37,533 nt of DNA from Beijerinckia sp. L45 (lineage in GTDB: Bacteria; Pseudomonadota; Alphaproteobacteria; Rhizobiales; Beijerinckiaceae): assembly GCF_009765775.1 (NCBI RefSeq), contig NZ_LMUU01000215.1:24781-62313 (forward strand), given 5' to 3'. Positions 32,530-37,533 of this stretch are shown piece by piece. Both the position numbers and the translations under genes were made by a program. Position 1 is the first letter of the stretch. Every line of letters starts with the position of its first letter. Under the pieces are notes generated by a model. It had not been told where the DNA came from. It searched no databases and saw only the letters and a list, made by a program, of their open reading frames with translations.

Positions 32530-34128
32530 ATGGACCGCAGGACATTTTTGAACGCCGTCGTGGTTTCGGGGGCGGCTGGCCTCCTGGACGTAAGAGGGGG
32601 CGCGGCGGCAGAAGACGACACGATCGTCATCGCCATCGGCGACACGATCAACAGTCTCGATATCCAGCGCTCAGGCAGCAACCGGCCAGCCTATCAGGTG
32701 GCCATCAATGCCTATGATCGCCTGCTGGCTCAAGGGACCGTCGACGACATCTACGGCACCCACTCCGATTACGCGAAGCTTCGCGGCGAACTGGCGGAAA
32801 GCTGGGACGTCGCGCCGGACGGGCTTTCGGTCGTCTTCAAGCTCAAGCCCGACGCGGTCTTTACCGATGGCACGCCGGTGACGGCGGATGACGTCAAATG
32901 GTCTTTCGATCGCGCGGTCTCGATCGGCGGCTTCCCGACGCAGCAGTTCGGCATCGGCAAGATGACCAAGCCGGAACAGTTTTCCGTGATCGATCCGCAT
33001 ACCATCAAGGTGACCTTTCCGGTCGGGTCAAAGCTGTCGCTGCCGGACTTTGCAGTTCCCCTGGCGATCATCTACAATTCCAAAGTTGTGAAGGCGCATG
33101 TCACCGCGGCCGATCCGTGGGGCGCCGAATACACGCATCGCAACACGGCCGGATCGGGCGCCTTCCATGTCGAGCGTTGGGACCCGGGCCAGCAGCTCGT
33201 CTATATCCGAAACGATCATTGGAAAGGGGGCTCCGTCCCCGCGATCCGCCGCGCGATCATCCGTGAGATCCCGAGCAAGTCCACGCGCAGGGCTCTTGTC
33301 GAGCGCGGCGACATCCATATCGACTTCGACATCGGCGGCAAGGACGCGCAAGAGCTCAAGGCAAGCCCGAAGCTCAAGGTCGCAAGCTGGCCCATCGTCA
33401 ACGTCGAAAACGTCATCAGCCTCAACGTGACGTTTCCGCCGTTCCAGGACCGCAAGGTGCGCCAGGCCGTGGCCTGGGCCGTGCCTTATCAGCAGATCTT
33501 CGAGCAGGCGGCCTTCGGCCAGGGCAAGGCCATGTTTGGCGCCCCTGGCGTGCCCGACAGCGCGGTCTGGCCGGCCGCCTTTCCCTACAAAACCGATCTG
33601 GACAAGGCAAAGGCACTCCTGGCCGAGACCGCGTACAAGGATGGCTTCACGGTTCCGATATCCATCGATCTCAGCACCGCCGAATGGAGCGAGCCGTCAG
33701 CTCTGCTGGTGCAGGAGAGCCTCGGGAAGATCGGCATTACCTGCACGATCGACCGCATCCCCGGCGCCAACTGGCGGACGCTGGCGCTGGTGCAAAAGAA
33801 GTTTCCCATGATCATCGACGGCTTCGGCGGCTGGCTCGACACGCCGGACTATTACTTCTTCTACACCTATACCAAGGGCACGTTGTTCAACCCTGCTCAA
33901 TATGACAATCCTGAGATGGCGGCGTTGGTGGCGAAGACGATGCCGATGGCCCTGAACGACCCGGCCTATGCGCCGGCGGTCAAGCGCATGATTGCGATCG
34001 CCATCGAAGACGTGCCGCGCATACCGCTGTGGCAGCCGGCGCTGTCGTCGGCCATGGCGAAGAAGGTGTCGGGCTACGAGTCCTGGTTCCACCGCGGCGT
34101 TGATGCGCGAACGCTGAAGCTGACCTGA
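32530..34128 (+). CDS. ABC transporter substrate-binding protein, family 5 (peptide/opine/nickel type)
   Basis: A 532-residue binding protein of the SBP_bac_5 family. The Tat signal is MDRRTFLNAVVVSGAAGLL with cleavage near GGAAA. Family elements are LAESWDVAPDGLSVVFKLKP, PVTADDVKWSFDRAVSIGG and VRQAVAWAVPYQQIFEQAAF. The ATG at 32530 follows a good AGGAG. The stop overlaps the first permease start. This family binds di/oligopeptides, opines, sugars or metal chelates, and the ligand cannot be read from sequence. Its position just after the catabolic island may mean a related nitrogenous substrate, but it has its own spacer and may be independent. Confidence 0.93.
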   Translation: MDRRTFLNAVVVSGAAGLLDVRGGAAAEDDTIVIAIGDTINSLDIQRSGSNRPAYQVAINAYDRLLAQGTVDDIYGTHSDYAKLRGELAESWDVAPDGLSVVFKLKPDAVFTDGTPVTADDVKWSFDRAVSIGGFPTQQFGIGKMTKPEQFSVIDPHTIKVTFPVGSKLSLPDFAVPLAIIYNSKVVKAHVTAADPWGAEYTHRNTAGSGAFHVERWDPGQQLVYIRNDHWKGGSVPAIRRAIIREIPSKSTRRALVERGDIHIDFDIGGKDAQELKASPKLKVASWPIVNVENVISLNVTFPPFQDRKVRQAVAWAVPYQQIFEQAAFGQGKAMFGAPGVPDSAVWPAAFPYKTDLDKAKALLAETAYKDGFTVPISIDLSTAEWSEPSALLVQESLGKIGITCTIDRIPGANWRTLALVQKKFPMIIDGFGGWLDTPDYYFFYTYTKGTLFNPAQYDNPEMAALVAKTMPMALNDPAYAPAVKRMIAIAIEDVPRIPLWQPALSSAMAKKVSGYESWFHRGVDARTLKLT

Positions 34129-35159
34129 TGAGCGGCCCGCGAAGCAAGCTGCTACTTGTGGGTCAGCGGATTCTCCACGCGGTACCGGCCCTCGTCGGCA
34201 TCGTGATCATCACGTTTCTGCTGACCCGCGCACTTCCGGGAGACCCAGCGGCCTATTTCGCCGGGCCGACCGCCGACGCCGAGAGCATCGCGCAGATCCG
34301 CCATAACCTCGGCCTCGATCGCAGCCTGCCGGTACAGTTCGTGGTCTACGTCCGCGATCTGCTTCACGGCGATCTCGGTCAGTCGATCTCCACCGGACAG
34401 AGCGTCGGTCACGAGCTGATGGCGCGGCTGCCGGCGTCGCTGGAGCTGACTCTCGTCGCGCTGATCGTCGCCATCGCGATCGCAGTGCCGCTCGGCATCC
34501 TCGCCGCGACGCGCCCCGACAGCTGGGTCGACCATCTCTGCCGGTTCGTCGTGACGTTGGGTGTCTCGCTGCCAACCTTCTTCACTGGTCTCGCACTTGT
34601 TTATATTTTCTACTACCAGCTCGGCTGGTCGCCGGCTCCGATGGGGCGGCTCGATATCCTCTATGCGAGCCCGGCGGCAATCACCGGCTTCTTCACCATC
34701 GATGCCTTGCTCGCCGGCGATTTCGAGATCTTCAAGGCGTCAGTGGCACAGCTTGTGTTGCCAGCCGTGACACTCGCCCTGTTCACGCTTGCGCCCATCG
34801 CGCGGATGACGCGGGCCTCGATGCTGCAGGTGCTGGCCAGCGACTTCATCCGCACGGCGCGCGCGGCTGGCCTCTCGCGCCGCAAGGTGCTGTTCACCTA
34901 CGCCTTCGGCAACGCGGTCCTGCCGGTCATCACCACGCTCGGCATGGTATTTTCGTTCGTGCTCGGCGCCAACGTCCTTGTCGAGAAGGTGTTCTCTTGG
35001 CCCGGCATCGGGTCCTTTGCGGTCGATGCCCTCGTCAGCTCGGACTACGCGGCCGTGCAGGGCTTCGTCCTCACGATGGCGATCCTTTTCGTGGCTCTCA
35101 ACCTCCTCGTCGACGTGATCTACACCCTCGTTGATCCGCGCTTGAGCGTGCCGGCGTGA
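34128..35159 (+). CDS. ABC transporter permease, DppB/OppB type
   Basis: A 343-residue inner-membrane permease. The N-terminal element LLTRALPGDPAAYFAG and the following periplasmic region with RHNLGLDRSLPVQFVVYVRD are standard for DppB proteins. About six hydrophobic helices follow, and the coupling loop FIRTARAAGLSRRKVLFTYA is clear. The ATG at 34128 shares a base with the binding-protein stop (TGATG), and the stop overlaps the next gene. It forms the channel with the DppC-type partner. Confidence 0.94.
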   Translation: MSGPRSKLLLVGQRILHAVPALVGIVIITFLLTRALPGDPAAYFAGPTADAESIAQIRHNLGLDRSLPVQFVVYVRDLLHGDLGQSISTGQSVGHELMARLPASLELTLVALIVAIAIAVPLGILAATRPDSWVDHLCRFVVTLGVSLPTFFTGLALVYIFYYQLGWSPAPMGRLDILYASPAAITGFFTIDALLAGDFEIFKASVAQLVLPAVTLALFTLAPIARMTRASMLQVLASDFIRTARAAGLSRRKVLFTYAFGNAVLPVITTLGMVFSFVLGANVLVEKVFSWPGIGSFAVDALVSSDYAAVQGFVLTMAILFVALNLLVDVIYTLVDPRLSVPA

Positions 35160-36034
35160 GCGCCGTTACCGCAGCGCGCGACAGCGCCATCAAACGGAAT
35201 TGGCGCCATCTCGTCCATGTGCTGGGCGGCAATCCGCTGACGCTGGCCGCTTTCTCACTGTTGATTCTTCTCGTGCTGGTTGCCGTGCTCGGGCCGAGCC
35301 TCGTGCCGTTCTCGCCATTCGCCAGCAACGCCGCGGAGGCCTTGAAGCCGCCGTCGACGACCCATTGGTTCGGAACCGACAGCGTCGGCCGCGACGTCTT
35401 CTCGCGCGTCATCGTCGCGACGCGGCTCGATCTGCTGATATCCGTCAGTGCGGTTGCGCTTTCCTTCCTCGGCGGCTGCTTGATCGGCTCGATCGCGGGC
35501 TTCTATGGCGGTTGGTTCGACCGGATCTCGGGGCGGCTGATCGATACGATCATGGCGTTTCCGCTCTTCGTGCTGGCGATGGGTATCGTCGCGGCGCTCG
35601 GCAACAACGTCGCCAACGTCGTCTACGCCACCGCAATCGTGAACCTGCCGTTCTATGCGCGTCTTGCGCGGACCGAAGTCATGATCCGCCGCGAGGCTGG
35701 TTTCGTCATGGCCGCCCGGCTCTCGGGCAACAGTGGCCCGCGCATCCTGGCGACGCAGGTGTTCCCCAATATCCTGCCCCCGATGATGGTGCAGATCTCG
35801 CTCAATCTGGGCTGGGCGATTTTGAACGCCGCCGGCCTGTCGTTCATCGGACTCGGCGTGCGTCCGCCGGCAGCGGAATGGGGCATCATGGTCGCCGAGG
35901 GGGCCAACAACATCGTTTCGGGCGAATGGTGGCTCGCGATCTTCCCAGGGCTGGCGCTGATGCTCGCGGTCTTCACCTTCAACCTGCTCGGCGATGGCCT
36001 CCGCGATCTCGTCGATCCGCAAAGGCGCACGTGA
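35156..36034 (+). CDS. ABC transporter permease, DppC/OppC type
   Basis: A 292-residue permease partner. It has the N-terminal cytoplasmic segment and first helix (NPLTLAAFSLLILLVLVAVL), the signature HWFGTDSVGRDVFSRVIVAT, and the coupling loop RREAGFVMAARLSGNSGPRI. The GTG start at 35156 overlaps the previous stop (GTGA), and the TGA at its end shares a base with the next ATG. Four-base and one-base overlaps through this operon indicate coupled translation. Confidence 0.94.
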   Translation: MSAVTAARDSAIKRNWRHLVHVLGGNPLTLAAFSLLILLVLVAVLGPSLVPFSPFASNAAEALKPPSTTHWFGTDSVGRDVFSRVIVATRLDLLISVSAVALSFLGGCLIGSIAGFYGGWFDRISGRLIDTIMAFPLFVLAMGIVAALGNNVANVVYATAIVNLPFYARLARTEVMIRREAGFVMAARLSGNSGPRILATQVFPNILPPMMVQISLNLGWAILNAAGLSFIGLGVRPPAAEWGIMVAEGANNIVSGEWWLAIFPGLALMLAVFTFNLLGDGLRDLVDPQRRT

Positions 36035-37533
36035 TGGCGTTGGCCGCAAGCCTTCCACCGTCACCGGTCACCGGTGCATTGCTCGACATCGACGATCTAG
36101 TCGTCGAGTTCACCACGCGCAACGGCGCCGTGCGTGCGGTCGACACGATCTCGTTTCAGGTCAGGCGCGGCGAGACGATCGGCGTCGTCGGGGAGTCCGG
36201 CAGCGGCAAGTCAGTCACCTCTTACGCCGTGATGAAGATTCTCGATCGCGCCGGGCGGATCACGCACGGCACGATCTCCTTCGACGGCCGCGATCTCACC
36301 AAGGCGTCCGAGCCGGCGATGCAGACGGTGCGCGGCTCGCAGATTTCGATGATCTTCCAAAACCCGCGCGCCAGTCTCAACCCGATCCGCACCGTCGGAC
36401 GCCAGATTGCCGACGTGCTGATCCGCCATGATCAGGCAAGTGCGGCCACCGCGCGCGAGAGGGCGATCGAAGCGTTGCGGCTCGTGCGCATCACGAAGCC
36501 TGAGGAGCGGGTCGATGCCTTTCCGTTCCAGCTTTCCGGTGGCATGTGCCAGCGCGTCGTGATCGCCATCGCGCTGGCATGCCGCCCGAAGCTGCTGATC
36601 GCCGACGAGCCGACGACCGGGCTCGACGTCACCACGCAGAAGGCGGTGATGGACCTGGTCGTCGAGCTCGGACGAGCGCGCGACATGGCGACGATCCTCA
36701 TCACCCACGATCTCGGCCTCGCCGCGACCTATTGCGACCGCCTGATCATCATGGAGCGCGGCCGCGTCGTCGAGGCGGCCGCCTCGAAACAGATCTTTGC
36801 GGCCCCGGAGCATCCCTATAGCGCGAGGCTGATGAAGGCGACGCCACGGGCCGGCATCGGCCTGCGGGATCTGCTCGCGACAGCCGCACCTCCGGTCGTA
36901 TCGATTCCCGCCGGCGCGCCGTTGCTGCAAATCAAAAACCTCGCCAAGCATTATGGGTCCTTCCGCGCGGTCGACGGCATTAGCTTCGACGTCAAATCGG
37001 GCGAGAGCGTCGGGCTGGTCGGCGAGTCGGGATGCGGCAAGTCGACGACATCGATGATGGTGATGCGGCTGCTCGACCCCACCGCCGGCAGCATCGTGCT
37101 CGACGGTCGCGAACTCGCTACCGTGCCGGCTTCGCGTTTCGCCGGCGACACCGATCGCGGTAAGCTGCAGATGGTCTTCCAGGATGCCACCGAGAGCCTG
37201 AATCCGCGCTACACCGCGTTCCGCGCTATCGCCGACCCCTTGTATCGCCTCGGCGGCGTCAAGCGAGCCGACGCTGCGCGTGAAAAGGTCGAGCGACTGG
37301 CGGATCTCGTTGGTTTGCCGCTCTACCTTCTCGACCGATTTCCGCATCAGCTGTCCGGCGGCCAGAAAGCCCGTGTCGGAATTGCCCGTGCCATTGCGCT
37401 CAGCCCGAAGCTCGTCATTCTCGACGAGCCGACTGCCGCTCTAGACGTCTCGGTCCAGGCGATCGTGCTCAACCTCCTGGCGGACCTGAAGGCGACGCTC
37501 GGCATGAGCTATCTCTTCGTCTCACACGATCTC
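36034..37533 (+). CDS. Double ABC ATPase, fused DppD-DppF type (3' truncated by window edge)
   Basis: The frame is open from ATG 36034 to the window end (500 codons, no stop). It holds two complete or nearly complete ATPase domains. The first has Walker A GESGSGKS, signature [10 protein letters not shown], Walker [14 protein letters not shown] and switch His in LITHDL. An oligopeptide-type linker near [12 protein letters not shown] precedes the second, which has [32 protein letters not shown] and VSHDL at the very edge. Usually DppD and DppF are separate genes; the fusion is known in several alphaproteobacterial opp/dpp-type systems (GsiA-like). It powers the importer encoded just upstream. 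The missing end should be short, roughly the C-terminal oligopeptide-transporter tail. Confidence 0.93.
   Translation, partial: MALAASLPPSPVTGALLDIDDLVVEFTTRNGAVRAVDTISFQVRRGETIGVVGESGSGKSVTSYAVMKILDRAGRITHGTISFDGRDLTKASEPAMQTVRGSQISMIFQNPRASLNPIRTVGRQIADVLIRHDQASAATARERAIEALRLVRITKPEERVDAFPFQLSGGMCQRVVIAIALACRPKLLIADEPTTGLDVTTQKAVMDLVVELGRARDMATILITHDLGLAATYCDRLIIMERGRVVEAAASKQIFAAPEHPYSARLMKATPRAGIGLRDLLATAAPPVVSIPAGAPLLQIKNLAKHYGSFRAVDGISFDVKSGESVGLVGESGCGKSTTSMMVMRLLDPTAGSIVLDGRELATVPASRFAGDTDRGKLQMVFQDATESLNPRYTAFRAIADPLYRLGGVKRADAAREKVERLADLVGLPLYLLDRFPHQLSGGQKARVGIARAIALSPKLVILDEPTAALDVSVQAIVLNLLADLKATLGMSYLFVSHDL

Noticed and set aside
36211-37347. Antisense frame of 378 codons
   Set aside because: It is opposite the double ABC ATPase with all Walker and signature motifs, so it is a shadow.
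1-37533. CRISPR arrays, tRNA or rRNA genes, insertion sequences
   Set aside because: No regularly spaced repeats, tRNA-like folds, rRNA sequence or transposase frames were noticed anywhere in the window.

Overview
The window is GC-rich, densely coding DNA. Its gene families and their pairings suggest an alphaproteobacterium, probably of the Hyphomicrobiales/Rhizobiales type: a NodT-type outer-membrane lipoprotein, FCD-type GntR regulators, Tat-dependent binding proteins, a DUF4142 protein, a PRC-barrel protein and a palindromic intergenic repeat. This is inferred from family content, as no rRNA or marker gene is present. I see no tRNA, rRNA, CRISPR array, transposase or integrase.

Layout. 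(1) 2-4255 (+) is the C-terminal half of an RND pump, its adaptor and its outer-membrane lipoprotein: one tripartite efflux operon. (2) 4294-6248 is a decaying tract with a broken OmpR-type response regulator, a doubtful ORF and a small exported protein. (3) 6249-8374 holds a Tat-exported molybdopterin oxidoreductase with a cytochrome b561 partner (-), and a divergent PRC-barrel protein (+). (4) 8567-13720 (-) is a tightly overlapping six-gene operon: DUF2064 transferase, membrane glycosyltransferase, radical SAM/SPASM protein, GT2 glycosyltransferase, nucleoside phosphorylase and SMR-type flippase. It looks like a route to a modified sugar or glycolipid. (5) 14660-16944 is a 14-helix MFS drug exporter divergent from a MarR-family regulator, with palindromes between them. 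(6) 16957-17764 (-) has an apparent DNA-ligase remnant and a DUF4142 periplasmic protein. (7) 18248-30848 has two FCD GntR regulators (-) divergent from a ten-gene catabolic island (+): NMT1-type binding protein, Rieske oxygenase, its reductase, creatininase-like amidohydrolase, dihydropyrimidinase-like hydrolase, SDR, a second dihydropyrimidinase-like hydrolase, ABC ATPase, ABC permease and DHDPS-family aldolase. (8) 31137-32291 (+) is a membrane-anchored metallophosphoesterase. (9) 32530-37533 (+) is a Dpp/Opp-type ABC importer whose last gene, a double ATPase, runs off the window.

How the genes work together. The catabolic island reads as a complete uptake-and-degradation unit for a small nitrogen-containing ring. 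The importer brings it in, the Rieske oxygenase and reductase oxidise it, three cyclic-amide hydrolases of two families open the ring, the SDR adjusts redox state and the aldolase-family enzyme cleaves the product. The substrate is not evident from sequence. Several catalytic positions deviate from family consensus (first His of HxH in both hydrolases, YxxxK in the SDR, the Tyr region of the aldolase), which suggests an unusual pathway. A perfect TGGTATACCA palindrome before the oxygenase, with degenerate copies before the binding-protein gene, is a plausible GntR operator set.

The two best candidates for undescribed biology are this catabolic island and the radical SAM/phosphorylase/glycosyltransferase/flippase operon.
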